64,000 nt of DNA from Sphingomonas sp. R-74633 (GCF_013416555.1 NZ_JACCFG010000004.1:248001-312000); one strand, 5' to 3'. Positions 33,291 to 42,264 are shown, counted from the first letter of the stretch. The notes: generated from the letters alone by a model not told the origin. A program made the numbers and translations.

Positions 33291-33797
33291 ATGGCAACAG
33301 AACTCTACGACCTCACGGTCCCCGTCTTCCTGCGCGGCTTCAAGGCGCTGTCCGCGTTCCTCGACAAGGCACGCGCCTGGGCTGACGAACAGGGCATTGC
33401 GCACGAAGAACTGCTTAGCGCGCGGCTGGCCGAGGACATGGCCCCGCTCGTCGGGCAGATCCAGCGCGTCAGCGATGGCGCCAAGTTCGCGATGGCGCGG
33501 CTCGGCCAGATCGAAGCCCCGGCGATGGCGGATACCGAAACCAGCTTCGACGAGTTGCAGGCGCGCATCGCCGCGACCGTCGCGTTCCTCAACTCGGTCC
33601 CGCGTGAAGCGGTCGACGGCCGCGAAGACGCCGATATCGAAGTGAAGACGCCCAATCGCAGCTTCCACTTCAAGGGCCTGCCCTACGTCACCACCTTCGC
33701 GCTGCCGAACTTCTATTTCCACATCACCGCCGCCTACGCGATCCTGCGCCACAAGGGCGCGCCGGTCGGCAAGATGGACTATCTGGGCGGCATCTGA
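33291..33797 (+). CDS. DUF1993 family protein
   Basis: A 168-residue protein from ATG 33291, beginning MATELYDLTVPVFLRGFKAL and ending KGAPVGKMDYLGGI, both typical of DUF1993. The family is related to DinB-like four-helix bundles, but its function is unknown. The frame is open upstream into the palindromic repeat, which is not coding. Its stop TGA overlaps the ATG of the next gene by one base (33797), so the two are translationally coupled. Confidence 0.9.
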   Translation: MATELYDLTVPVFLRGFKALSAFLDKARAWADEQGIAHEELLSARLAEDMAPLVGQIQRVSDGAKFAMARLGQIEAPAMADTETSFDELQARIAATVAFLNSVPREAVDGREDADIEVKTPNRSFHFKGLPYVTTFALPNFYFHITAAYAILRHKGAPVGKMDYLGGI

Positions 33798-34666
33798 TGG
33801 TCCGGATCGCGGTGATCGGTGCGGGTGCCATCGGCGGCACCCTCGCCGCCTGGCTCGCCCAGAGCCACAACGTCACCGTCTGCGCGCGCTCGCCCCTCGA
33901 TGACCTCGAAGTCGAAACGCCCGAGGGGCTGATTCGCGCCACCCCGCTTATCCTCACCGATCCTGCCGCGGCCAGCGAAGTCGATTGGGTGCTCTGCACC
34001 ACCAAGACCTATGACTGCGCTGGCGCGGCCGCCTGGCTGCCCGGGCTGATGGGCCCCTCCACCCGGCTCGCGGTGATCCAGAACGGCGTCGAGCAGCGCG
34101 ATCGCTTCCCGCAGGTGCCCGCGCAGCGGACCGTGCCGGTGATCATCGACCTGCCCGTCGAACGCAACGCGCCCGGACGCATCGTCCAGCGCCGCAACGG
34201 CACCATCCATGTGCCCGAGGGCGATGCCGGCGAGGCATTCGTCGCGCTGTTCGCCGATAGCTCGATCGATGCGCAGACCACCCCCGATTTCGTCACCGCC
34301 GCCTGGCGCAAGCTTGCGATCAACTGCTCGGGCATCGTCAGCGCGCTCACGATGCGCCCGGCCGAAGTCGCCAATGACGCGCCTGTCGCCGAGGTGATGC
34401 GCGCGCTGGTGCGCGAATGCATCGCAGTGGGCCGGGCCGAGGGCGCCGACCTGAAGGATGGCCTTGCCGACAAGGTCGTCGAATGGACGAAGCGGGCGCA
34501 CCCGCAATCGGTCAACTCGCTCCACGCCGACTTCGCCGCCGGCCGGCTGACCGAAGTCGATGCCCGCAACATGGTGATCGTTCGCCTCGGCGCGAAGCAT
34601 GGGATCGACGCGCCGATGAACCGCGCCCTTGCATCTCTACTGAGCGCCGCTTCCACTCGGAATTAA
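33797..34666 (+). CDS. Ketopantoate reductase (PanE/ApbA) family oxidoreductase
   Basis: A 289-residue NADP-dependent enzyme. The Rossmann motif GAGAIGG is at residues 8-14. The second conserved block TTKTYD has Lys70, NGVEQ is at 96-100, and the catalytic lysine is in WRKLAINCSG (Lys172, with Asn176). PanE reduces 2-dehydropantoate to pantoate in the coenzyme A pathway, but the superfamily includes paralogs with other 2-oxoacid substrates. The coupling to a DUF1993 gene rather than to panB/panC makes a paralog role possible, so no symbol is given. Confidence 0.88.
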   Translation: MVRIAVIGAGAIGGTLAAWLAQSHNVTVCARSPLDDLEVETPEGLIRATPLILTDPAAASEVDWVLCTTKTYDCAGAAAWLPGLMGPSTRLAVIQNGVEQRDRFPQVPAQRTVPVIIDLPVERNAPGRIVQRRNGTIHVPEGDAGEAFVALFADSSIDAQTTPDFVTAAWRKLAINCSGIVSALTMRPAEVANDAPVAEVMRALVRECIAVGRAEGADLKDGLADKVVEWTKRAHPQSVNSLHADFAAGRLTEVDARNMVIVRLGAKHGIDAPMNRALASLLSAASTRN

Positions 34667-34691
34667 CCTGGGTCACCGCAAAATCCCGCTT

Positions 34692-35459
34692 ATGGATGCC
34701 GGGATTCGCGCGCTGCTGTTCAATCGGGGGCTGGCCCTTGTCGTGCTCGCCGCGCTTGCCGGCCTGTACGGCATCTTCGCGCTCGACCTGTTCCAGGACG
34801 AAGGCGGCACGATCGCTGGGCGCCGGATGCGGATCGAGCTCGACGAGTTCCTGCTCTATGGCTCCACACTGATCCTGATGCTGTTCGGCTTCGGGCTGAA
34901 CCAGCATCGCGGCCGGCTGCGCGAACGCACCAAGCGCCTGCGCGCCGAACGCGACGCCCGCGACCTCGGCTTTCACGACCCACTCACCGGCATGCCCAAT
35001 CGCCGCGCATTCGACGAGGCGCTGGGCGACCTGGCGCCGAGCGGTCTCCACGCAGTGCTGATGCTCGATCTCAACGGCTTCAAGGCGATCAACGACACGC
35101 ATGGCCACGCCACCGGCGATGCGCTGCTGCGAGTGATCGCCGATCGTATCGCCGGCGCGGTGCGCGAGGGCGACACCGCCGCGCGGCTGGGCGGCGACGA
35201 ATTCGCGGTGATCGCGCCGGGCCTGGCCGATCCGGAGATCGCGAAGGCGATCGCCGGCCGGCTCGCGAGCAGCATCGCCCGGCCGGTCTTCGTCGACGGG
35301 CGCACGCTCCATGTCGGCACCGGCATCGGCATCGCCCTGTCGCGCGCCGAGAAGCTGGCGCCCACCGAGCTTACTCGCCGCGCCGATCTGGCGCTGTATG
35401 CCGCCAAGCGCAGCGAAGGCGTGGCCTTCCGCCTCTACGAACCGCAGCTCGAAGCCTAG
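34692..35459 (+). CDS. Membrane-anchored diguanylate cyclase
   Basis: A 255-residue protein with two N-terminal membrane spans (GLALVVLAALAGLYGIFALDLF and FLLYGSTLILMLFGFGL), a short coiled segment, and a GGDEF domain from about residue 95. LGGDEF is intact, and the product-inhibition I-site RxxD (REGD) lies five residues before it, so it should make cyclic di-GMP and be feedback-inhibited. Also seen are HDPLTGMPNRRAFDEAL and NGFKAINDTHGHATGD. There is no EAL domain and no obvious sensor beyond the spans. Its TAG stop overlaps tail-to-tail with that of modC in the palindrome CTAG (35456-35459). Confidence 0.95.
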   Translation: MDAGIRALLFNRGLALVVLAALAGLYGIFALDLFQDEGGTIAGRRMRIELDEFLLYGSTLILMLFGFGLNQHRGRLRERTKRLRAERDARDLGFHDPLTGMPNRRAFDEALGDLAPSGLHAVLMLDLNGFKAINDTHGHATGDALLRVIADRIAGAVREGDTAARLGGDEFAVIAPGLADPEIAKAIAGRLASSIARPVFVDGRTLHVGTGIGIALSRAEKLAPTELTRRADLALYAAKRSEGVAFRLYEPQLEA

Positions 35460-36061
35460 ATCTCCACGATCCGCGTGCCGAGCCGCGCCGCTTCCTCGCG
35501 GTCGTGCGTCACCATCAGGATCGGCAGCTGCATCGTGTCGCGCAGCCGCTCGATCAACGCCATGATTTCCTCGCGCCTCGCCCGGTCGAGCGAGGACAGC
35601 GGCTCGTCGAGCAGCAGGAAGCGCGGGTTTGAGAGCAAGGCCCGCCCGATCGCCACCCGCCGCGCTTCGCCGCCCGACAGCGTGCGCGGCCAGCGATCAA
35701 GCAGATGCGCGATACCGAGCAGCGCGATCGTCTCGTCGACGTCGAGCCCGCCTTCACGCCAGCCATAAAGCAGGTTGGCGCGTACCCTGAGGTGGGGAAA
35801 CAATCGCGGCTCCTGGAAGACATAGCCCGCGCGCCGCTCGGCCACGGGCAGGTCGATCCCCGCCGCCGCCTCGAACAACGTCTCGCCGCGCACCCGGGCA
35901 TGCCCGGCGTTGGGCTCGACCAGCCCGGCGACCATGTTGAGGATCGTCGTCTTGCCCGCCCCCGAGGGTCCGAACAGCACGGTGAGTCCTGCGCCCGCCT
36001 CGATCCGGCAGGCGATCTCAGCCTCCCCCAGCCGTTTGCTCAGGTCGAGGTCAAAGGACAT
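35456..36061 (-). CDS. modC: Molybdate ABC transporter ATP-binding protein, short form
   Basis: A 201-residue ATPase with Walker A GPSGAGKTT (about residues 31-39), a Q-loop in YVFQEPRLFPHL, signature LSGGEARRVAIGRAL, Walker B FLLLDEPLSSLD and the switch His in MVTHDREEA. Typical ModC is about 350 residues because of a C-terminal TOBE/Mop domain that binds molybdate; here the protein stops right after the ATPase core. It overlaps modB by 11 bases, and modB overlaps modA, so the three form one operon. The short form is probably functional for transport but lacks substrate feedback. Confidence 0.92.
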   Translation of the reverse strand: MSFDLDLSKRLGEAEIACRIEAGAGLTVLFGPSGAGKTTILNMVAGLVEPNAGHARVRGETLFEAAAGIDLPVAERRAGYVFQEPRLFPHLRVRANLLYGWREGGLDVDETIALLGIAHLLDRWPRTLSGGEARRVAIGRALLSNPRFLLLDEPLSSLDRARREEIMALIERLRDTMQLPILMVTHDREEAARLGTRIVEI

Positions 36062-36737
36062 GCAGCCCCCTGCCCGCGCGCCGGGCGATCAGTTCAGAGG
36101 CGAGCAGCGCGCCGAGCGACAACAGCACCGAAATGCCCGCCAGCCGCAGCACCTGCCCCTCGCCGCCCGGCGTCTGCAACGCGGCATAGATGGCGAGCGG
36201 CAGCGTCTGCGTCTCGCCGGGCACGTTGGAGACAAAGGTGATCGTCGCCCCGAACTCGCCCAGCGCCCGCGCGAAGCCGAGCACCAGCCCGGCGAGGATC
36301 CCCGGCAGGCTGAGCGGCAGCGTCACGCTCGCGAACACCCGCCAGCGCCCCGCCCCCAGCGTCGCCGCCGCCTGCTCGAGCCGCTGGTCGACCGCCTCGA
36401 TCGACAGCCGCATCGCGCGCACCATCAGCGGCAACGCCATCACCGCGCTCGCAATCGCCGCGCCCGTCCAGCGGAACAGCACCGATACGCCGAACCAGCT
36501 CTCCAGCCAGCTCCCGATCGGCCCGCCCGGTGCAAAGGCGAGCAGCAGCAGCCACCCGGTCACCACCGGCGGCACGACGAGGGGCAAATGCACGATCCCG
36601 TCGAGCAGCAATTTCCCCGGAAACCGCCCTCGCGCCAGCAGCCAGGCCAGCGCAAACGCCACCGGCAGGCACGCCAGCACCGCCACCCCGCCCACCTTGA
36701 GCGACAGCCAGATGATGCCCCAGAGCTCGGGCGTCAC
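36051..36737 (-). CDS. modB: Molybdate ABC transporter permease
   Basis: A 228-residue inner-membrane protein starting at GTG 36737, whose bases overlap the modA stop TGA. It has about five spans (IIWLSLKVGGVAVLACLPVAF, LPLVVPPVVTGWLLLLAF and others). The EAA loop that docks on ModC reads RWRVFASVTLPLSLPGILAG, followed by FARALGEFGA. It forms the homodimeric channel for molybdate or tungstate. A longer frame upstream overlaps modA and is not the start. Confidence 0.95.
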   Translation of the reverse strand: MTPELWGIIWLSLKVGGVAVLACLPVAFALAWLLARGRFPGKLLLDGIVHLPLVVPPVVTGWLLLLAFAPGGPIGSWLESWFGVSVLFRWTGAAIASAVMALPLMVRAMRLSIEAVDQRLEQAAATLGAGRWRVFASVTLPLSLPGILAGLVLGFARALGEFGATITFVSNVPGETQTLPLAIYAALQTPGGEGQVLRLAGISVLLSLGALLASELIARRAGRGLHVL

Positions 36738-37507
36738 AGCGGCAGGAAGCCGAAGCGCCTGAAGATCGCCCTGCCCTCGCCGCTCAGCAGGAAGCGGCGG
36801 AAGGGCTCGGCGTCGGGGCTGCTCGCGGTTTTGAGGCGCGCAAGCGGATAACGGATCGGCGGATGGCTGTCGTCCGGCAGCACCCGCACCACTTCGACCA
36901 GCGCCGAGGCGCGCGCATCGGTGGCATAGACGATCCCGAACGGCGCCGCCCCGCGCTCGACAAACGCCAGCGCCGCGCGCACGCTCTCGCCGCGCACCAC
37001 CCGTGGGGACACCGCGTCCCATGCTCCCAGCTTCTGCAGCGAGGCCCGGGCATATTTCCCCGCCGGCACCGCATCCGGATCGGCCAGCGCCAGCGCTCCC
37101 CCGCCGAGCAGCCGGGCGAGCGGCACCCGCGGCCCGGCATCGCCCCGCGCGCCCCTGGGCCGCACCACCACCAGCCGGTTGCCCAGGAACGAGGCCCGCG
37201 TGCCCGGCACGATCAGCCCGCGCTTCGCGATATCATCCATCCACGGTTCGTCGGCCGAGACGAACAGATCCGCCGCCGCGCCCGCCGCGATCTGCCGCGC
37301 CAGCGCCGAGCTCGCCGCGAACGAGCAGACCGGCCGGGCATGCCCCTTGCCCGCCCAGGCGCTCGCCGCCGCCGTCATCGATTCCTGCAGGCTCGCCGCC
37401 GCCAGCACCAGGGGCGCCCGCGCCGCCGCAAGCGCCAGCCGCGGGGCCAGTACCGCGACGCCCATCCCCGCCAGCACCGCGCGCCGGTCGATCCGCCTGT
37501 CTGTCAT
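36734..37507 (-). CDS. modA: Molybdate-binding periplasmic protein
   Basis: A 257-residue protein with an export signal (RRAVLAGMGVAVLAPRLALA, Arg-rich at the front and possibly Tat-like). The mature part follows the ModA pattern: VLAAASLQESMTA, AASSALARQIAAGAAADLFVSADEPWMD, GNRLVVVRP, GAAPFGIVYATDA. It captures molybdate in the periplasm and delivers it to ModB. It is first in modABC, and the phytase gene ends only 40 bases upstream on the same strand. No ModE-type operator was recognised in that short gap. Confidence 0.94.
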   Translation of the reverse strand: MTDRRIDRRAVLAGMGVAVLAPRLALAAARAPLVLAAASLQESMTAAASAWAGKGHARPVCSFAASSALARQIAAGAAADLFVSADEPWMDDIAKRGLIVPGTRASFLGNRLVVVRPRGARGDAGPRVPLARLLGGGALALADPDAVPAGKYARASLQKLGAWDAVSPRVVRGESVRAALAFVERGAAPFGIVYATDARASALVEVVRVLPDDSHPPIRYPLARLKTASSPDAEPFRRFLLSGEGRAIFRRFGFLPL

Positions 37508-37547
37508 GCCCCCTGCCTGACACCCGCCAGCCAGCGAGGCAAGGCCC

Positions 37548-38552
37548 TCACTTCAGACCAAGCGCCTTGCGGACATCGGCCCAGCGGACCAGCTTGAAAT
37601 TCTGCGCGGCCGGCGCGTTGTCGCCGTCCTGCGCCAGCATCAGCCCGCCCTGCAGCCTAGGCCCGAAGCCCGCGGTGGAGACTTCGATGCCGTCGGTCTC
37701 GTTCGTCGCGCCGAACGTACCCGCGGTGATCCGGAAGCGCCCGGCATAGGCCATGTCGCGCAGCCGCCACAGCCCATAGGCGCTGTCGCCCTGGCTCGAC
37801 ACGACCAGATAGCCGCCGCGCGCGCCCTCCGCCGCAATCGCCACGCCTTCGACATCCGCCACGAGACGCTGCCCGTCCGCCGCGATCACCTTCTCACCGG
37901 CGACGGCATCGCGCGGGTTCGCCCCGAAGCGCCACACGCCGACATCCTCCTCGCCGACGAACAGCGCGCCCGTCCGGTCGTCCGCCACACAGCCTTCCGA
38001 CTGGCTGGCGAGCTTCATCGTCCGCACCCGGTCCGCCTTGATCGCCCCGCCCTCGCGCAGGATCTCCATCTGCACAATCGTGCCGTCCTTCTTGACGACG
38101 AACGCATGGAGCCGGCCGCCGCGCGGCGCATACATGCACAGGCCGTACGCCTCGCCCGCCCCCGCATCGAAGCGCCCGATCTCGCGGAGCGCCGCCGCCC
38201 GGGTATCGAGCGCATAGAGCGCCAGCTTCGCATTCGCCTTGTCGTTGCGGTCGCTCGCCGCGACGATCACCTGCCCGCCCCAGGCGCGCAGGTCGACATT
38301 GTTCACCCGCCCCGCCGCCAGCGACGAGCGCAGCTTGCCCGACAGGTCATAGACGTTGAGCCCGGCCTTCTTGTCGGTCGCGACGATCAGGCTGGCCGCA
38401 GGATCGCGCGGGTTGCGCCAGATCGCGGGATCGTCCGCCGCATCCTCGAGGCTCGCCACCGCCACCGTCTCGCCCATCGCCTGCACCTGCGCGGTCGGCA
38501 CGTCCTGCGCGGCAGGCACGGTCTGGAGCAGCATCAGCGTGGCAAGCAACAT
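37548..38552 (-). CDS. Beta-propeller phytase (3-phytase)
   Basis: A 334-residue secreted enzyme (short signal MLLATLMLLQTVPAAQ, RBS AAGGGG). It has the calcium-binding propeller motifs of beta-propeller phytases: DDPAIWRNPRDPAAS near residue 40, ATDKKAGLNVYDL, GRVNNVDLR, EGCVADD, DVEGVAI and ATNETDGIEV. These enzymes release phosphate from phytate as its calcium salt. It precedes modABC by 40 bases and could be co-transcribed with it, although the functions are unrelated. Confidence 0.93.
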   Translation of the reverse strand: MLLATLMLLQTVPAAQDVPTAQVQAMGETVAVASLEDAADDPAIWRNPRDPAASLIVATDKKAGLNVYDLSGKLRSSLAAGRVNNVDLRAWGGQVIVAASDRNDKANAKLALYALDTRAAALREIGRFDAGAGEAYGLCMYAPRGGRLHAFVVKKDGTIVQMEILREGGAIKADRVRTMKLASQSEGCVADDRTGALFVGEEDVGVWRFGANPRDAVAGEKVIAADGQRLVADVEGVAIAAEGARGGYLVVSSQGDSAYGLWRLRDMAYAGRFRITAGTFGATNETDGIEVSTAGFGPRLQGGLMLAQDGDNAPAAQNFKLVRWADVRKALGLK

Positions 38553-38650
38553 GGGATCCCCTTCTTCGCCGGAGCCGGCCGTCTATAAACGCAGTGCGAC
38601 GGCGCGATGACAGTCCCGCGACAAAACCACCTCCCGGCCAGGCCCATCCG

Positions 38651-38709
38651 GGTTCGCAAACCTGCAAAGCGGTGCAGATACCGCTTTCCTACACGAACCT
38701 ATTTGGTTC
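38651..38709. promoter_or_regulatory. Two inverted repeats before the HTH-like gene
   Basis: GGTT (38651-38654) with AACC (38659-38662), and GAACC (38695-38699) with GGTTC (38705-38709). Both share the GGTT/AACC half-site. They lie between the divergent phytase gene and the ORF starting at 38722, suggesting an operator, perhaps autoregulatory. Confidence 0.4.
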
Positions 38710-38721
38710 ATTCCTGACTGT

Positions 38722-39714
38722 ATGCAAAACCGAGTCCCGAGCAAACCGATCGTGCCGGAGTTTACGCCGGTCCCCCGCAAATACCGCGTCGACGGCTGGA
38801 CCGCCGAGCGCCAGCGCGCCTTTATCGACGCGCTTGCCGACACCGGCTCGGTCAAGCACGCGGCCAGGCGTATCAACATGAGCCCCGAGGGCGCCTATTA
38901 TCTGCGCCGCCAGCCCGGCGCCGAGGAGTTCCGCGCCGCCTGGACCGCCGCGCTCGATCACGGCGTCCAGGCGCTGGTCGATGTCGCGCTCGAACGTGCG
39001 TTCGACGGCGTGCCCATCCCGATCTACTACAAGGGCGAGCAATGCGGCGAGAAGCGCTGGTATAATGACCGGCTGCTGATGTTCCTGCTCAAGCACCATC
39101 TCCCCGCCCGCTACGACCCGACGCCGCTCCCGCGCGGCACCCGCCACCCAGACACCGTCGCGCGCGAGGCCGCCGAGAACTGCCCCGTCTGCCGCGAGCG
39201 CGCCGAGGCCGAGGCGGCGGACGCCGCCGCCCCGCCGGGCGAGAGCAAGGAGGACCAGGCCTGGCTCGACGAGGTCCTCAAGCGCTACATCTTCAAGGTC
39301 CAGGCCGAGCGCCAGCACCGCCTCGCCGGCGAGGTCGTCGCCGCCGACTATACGCTGCGCCAGCTCACCCATATCGAGCTGATCCTCGATTGCGGTGGTC
39401 GCGGCATGCAGCTGATCGAGGCCTGGACCAATGTCGTCCGCGCCCGCGACAAGCCCGAGCGCTGGGCAAGCAGTACCAGCCGCTGGCTCGACGACACCCG
39501 CCGCGCAATCTGGGAGCGGACCGGCGAACCGCTACGCCCGGCCGTGCCGCTGGGCGACACCGCGCCTGCCGACTGGTCAGAGGGCGGACCCACACTGTTG
39601 GAACGCGGCAAGGCGAAACGCGACTGCGAGCGCCGGATCGCCGAGGTGCAGGCGGAGTGGGAGGCGGCGGCTACCGAGGAGGGATGGAAGGCGTGGAAGG
39701 AGGGGCGCGGGTGA
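38722..39714 (+). CDS. Protein with N-terminal HTH-like (terminase-small-subunit-like) region
   Basis: A 330-residue protein. Residues ~22-75 (WTAERQRAFIDALADTGSVKHAARRINMSPEGAYYLRRQPGA, in parts) look like a helix-turn-helix of the type seen in phage terminase small subunits and transposase-associated proteins. The rest is charged, with a Cys pair in CPVCRERAE that may bind metal, and helical segments to the end. Many sphingomonads carry similar genes with no assigned role. No Shine-Dalgarno site is seen before the ATG, so the message may be nearly leaderless. It borders the lower-GC island. Confidence 0.75.
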   Translation: MQNRVPSKPIVPEFTPVPRKYRVDGWTAERQRAFIDALADTGSVKHAARRINMSPEGAYYLRRQPGAEEFRAAWTAALDHGVQALVDVALERAFDGVPIPIYYKGEQCGEKRWYNDRLLMFLLKHHLPARYDPTPLPRGTRHPDTVAREAAENCPVCRERAEAEAADAAAPPGESKEDQAWLDEVLKRYIFKVQAERQHRLAGEVVAADYTLRQLTHIELILDCGGRGMQLIEAWTNVVRARDKPERWASSTSRWLDDTRRAIWERTGEPLRPAVPLGDTAPADWSEGGPTLLERGKAKRDCERRIAEVQAEWEAAATEEGWKAWKEGRG

Positions 39715-40026
39715 TGCCGTCGGCTAGTATAATATAAGTGCTGAGATTAAGTGTTTTCGTAGTGAGGCTGCGGCGGGGAAAGGCTAGCCTTAGGCACACA
39801 ATGGCGGCGGATGCAGCGGCAATGCGCTCCTGGCGCAAGGAAAACGTAGCCAGCATCAATATTGGGGCTCGTCCGGTTGGTTTGCTTGAGGCCACTTTCA
39901 GACGTTATTGCTCAAGCAGCGGAGCTGGAAAGGCGCCAAGCTCTCGACAAGCGCACATCGTATGCGCTCCTGACTTCCTTGCGTTGACGGTCTGGGCCAC
40001 CTACGCTGCGATCGTTAGGGGGCAAT
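39715..40026. other. Gene-free left margin of the low-GC island
   Basis: This region is AT-richer than the genes before it. TATAAT at 39728-39733 resembles a -10 box, but no matching -35 lies 16-18 bases upstream. A 109-codon frame (39738-40067) lacks a ribosome site and overlaps the next gene, so I do not call it. Five G's at 40018-40022 form the ribosome site for the gene at 40027. Confidence 0.45.
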
Positions 40027-42264
40027 ATGACGCTAGTTTGGGACAGCTTCGCAGATCAGGTCCGTGACATCGGATCTCGCGTCTTTGGCGTGAGTATGGA
40101 ACCGAAGTCTTTTAAGCACATCGACCTCGACGCGTATGCTGAGCAGGGACCAGATTACGTTATAGGCGCCGCATGCGCCAAAGACGCCAATAAGACTACC
40201 TTGGAGCCAATCATCAGCAAGATGGTAGCGCTTCGAAAGGAGATTTTGGCATCAGGACGCTACTTCAAAGCGCTCGTCGTGGTGCGTGGCAATGCCTCAT
40301 CACAATTAGTGGCCATCGCTGAAACTGGTGGCGTGCTTGTTCTTTCAGTAAGCAGCTTTGCGGCAATGCTTATTGAATATGATAAGTATTTTCGAGCTCG
40401 ACAGGCTGCGCCGTTTGGGAGCGCCGTCGATCCGCAAACCGGTGAAATTGATAGAATTGCATATGTTCCAGTCCAGTACAAAAATAGAGATTTTGGAAAA
40501 TCCTATAAGGCTTCTGAAATTGCAGATCAAATTCTCTCTGGAAAAATTGTTGTCCTCCTCGGAGAATACGGAAGTGGAAAAAGTCGTTGCATCGCAGAAG
40601 TATACTCAGAATTAGCTAGACGTTGGGGCGACACTCTAGCATTTCCGTTCGCAGTTAATCTTAGGGAATGTTGGGGCATGCAGACTGGCGAAGAGATTCT
40701 CAGGCGGCATATAACGAGGCTTTCTCTTGACGAAATCGAAAGTCAGGCAGTCAGGGTATTTAGACGTCACTCTGGCACATTCCTGCTCGACGGCTTCGAT
40801 GAAATGGGATCGCAAGCTTGGAGTGCTGACGAGGATAAGCTCAGAGCCCTCCGAGCGGTCGCCCTACAGGGGGTTCGCGATATCGTCGCCAATAGCGGGC
40901 GCGGTTGCCTGATAGCCGGACGGGAGCACTATTTCTCTTCGTTTGAAGAGATGGTAGCGGCACTGGGGCTTAATCAAACAAATCTATTACTTCTTCACGT
41001 GGATGAAGAATTTACTGTTGAACAAATGGAAGATTACTTCGAAGCGGCGCAAATTCATGTTGCTTTGCCAAATTGGCTACCTCGGCGCCCCCTAATTTGC
41101 CAAACGATCGCACAGCTGGAATCCGATGATATTGGGCGAATGTTCAGCGAGCAAAGCCACGAGGCAGAATTCTGGGAATATTTTATCAAAGTTGTTTGTA
41201 AAAGAGATTCTCGTATTAACGACTCTTTTGATCCAGATATCATCCTCGCCGTTTACATCGAGTTGGCTCGCCAGAGCCGTAACAAGCAGATGACCGTAGG
41301 TCCGTTTAGTCTTCGCGATTTGCAGATGGCATTCGAGACTGCCGTGGGCCAGCCGCCGACCGAAGATGCCTCCGTGATGCTCCAACGACTTCCGAGCCTC
41401 GGGCGGATTGGAGCAGAGTCAACCGACCGGCAATTCGTTGATATGTATATTCTCGACGGACTGCGGGCGCGCGATATCGCGCGCCTTCCTCAGGTTTCGG
41501 AGGCGGTGCGCTCACGGGCCCTCGATGAGCAATGGATCAATCCGCTGGGGGTCTTAGGCCAGCGAGTGCTCGCGCTACACGTTGCACGACGCGCTGATGC
41601 CTTCATGTCGCTCATGACCCGCGCATCAACGGCGCTAAACGCCGTACTGGCGGCGGACTTGGCTTCCTCATTTCTCCATACGGGATCACCCAAGATCGAC
41701 TTTGGCGGGGTGCATATCAAGGGCGCCGTATTCGGAAATATAAATTTTGAACTATCCGAAGCTAGTAAGCTTACCATTAGTGAAAGCGTGATCGAGCAAC
41801 TAGTTTTACCGAGTCATGCGCCGACATCAGTTTCAATTTTATCGTCATCTGCAGGGAGTGTAGCGGGCGTTTCTTCTTTTGAGGGATTACCCTCTTGGGC
41901 GAAACTTGACTCCGTTGATGAGTTTGATTCTGTTCAAACGGTGTCCAAGATACGCGTTGCTGGCCTAGACATGGCTCACGAAATCTTGGTGGCGATCATT
42001 AAGAAAATATTCTTCCAGAAAGGTACGGGCAGAAAGGAAGATGCATTGCTTCGCGGATTTGGAAGTGGCGCATCAAGCAAAATGGCAAGCAAGATTCTAA
42101 ATCTTCTGGTTCGAGAGGACATATTGGGCACATTCAAGGGCGATGAAGGCACGGTATATACACCCGTCCGATCACAGGCCGGCCGCATGCACGAAATCCT
42201 CAACGAACTTAGGGCATCTAATGACCCGCTGTGGGGCACCGTCGGGGGGCTAAATAGAGACTAG
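40027..42264 (+). CDS. NACHT-type STAND NTPase, candidate anti-phage protein
   Basis: A 745-residue protein with a strong GGGGG ribosome site. Residues ~1-130 form an unassigned alpha/beta N-terminal domain (FKALVVVRG, GGVLVLSVSS). Residues ~160-400 are a P-loop NTPase: Walker A GEYGSGKS (179-186), Walker B FLLDGFDEMG (252-261) with the DGFDE signature of NACHT domains, and a sensor Arg in LIAGREHYFSS (Arg299). Residues ~560-590 carry a short pentapeptide-like stretch (IDFGGVHIKGAVFGNINF). The last ~100 look like a winged helix (EDALLRGFGSGASSKMASKILNLLVRE). Bacterial NACHT proteins are known to protect against phages. Base use is clearly more AT-rich than its neighbours, suggesting transfer. 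It overlaps the convergent gene's end by 15 bases. Confidence 0.88.
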   Translation: MTLVWDSFADQVRDIGSRVFGVSMEPKSFKHIDLDAYAEQGPDYVIGAACAKDANKTTLEPIISKMVALRKEILASGRYFKALVVVRGNASSQLVAIAETGGVLVLSVSSFAAMLIEYDKYFRARQAAPFGSAVDPQTGEIDRIAYVPVQYKNRDFGKSYKASEIADQILSGKIVVLLGEYGSGKSRCIAEVYSELARRWGDTLAFPFAVNLRECWGMQTGEEILRRHITRLSLDEIESQAVRVFRRHSGTFLLDGFDEMGSQAWSADEDKLRALRAVALQGVRDIVANSGRGCLIAGREHYFSSFEEMVAALGLNQTNLLLLHVDEEFTVEQMEDYFEAAQIHVALPNWLPRRPLICQTIAQLESDDIGRMFSEQSHEAEFWEYFIKVVCKRDSRINDSFDPDIILAVYIELARQSRNKQMTVGPFSLRDLQMAFETAVGQPPTEDASVMLQRLPSLGRIGAESTDRQFVDMYILDGLRARDIARLPQVSEAVRSRALDEQWINPLGVLGQRVLALHVARRADAFMSLMTRASTALNAVLAADLASSFLHTGSPKIDFGGVHIKGAVFGNINFELSEASKLTISESVIEQLVLPSHAPTSVSILSSSAGSVAGVSSFEGLPSWAKLDSVDEFDSVQTVSKIRVAGLDMAHEILVAIIKKIFFQKGTGRKEDALLRGFGSGASSKMASKILNLLVREDILGTFKGDEGTVYTPVRSQAGRMHEILNELRASNDPLWGTVGGLNRD

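Noticed and set aside
39738..40067. A 109-codon plus-strand frame before the NACHT gene
   Set aside because: No ribosome site, overlap with the NACHT start, and no protein-like pattern.
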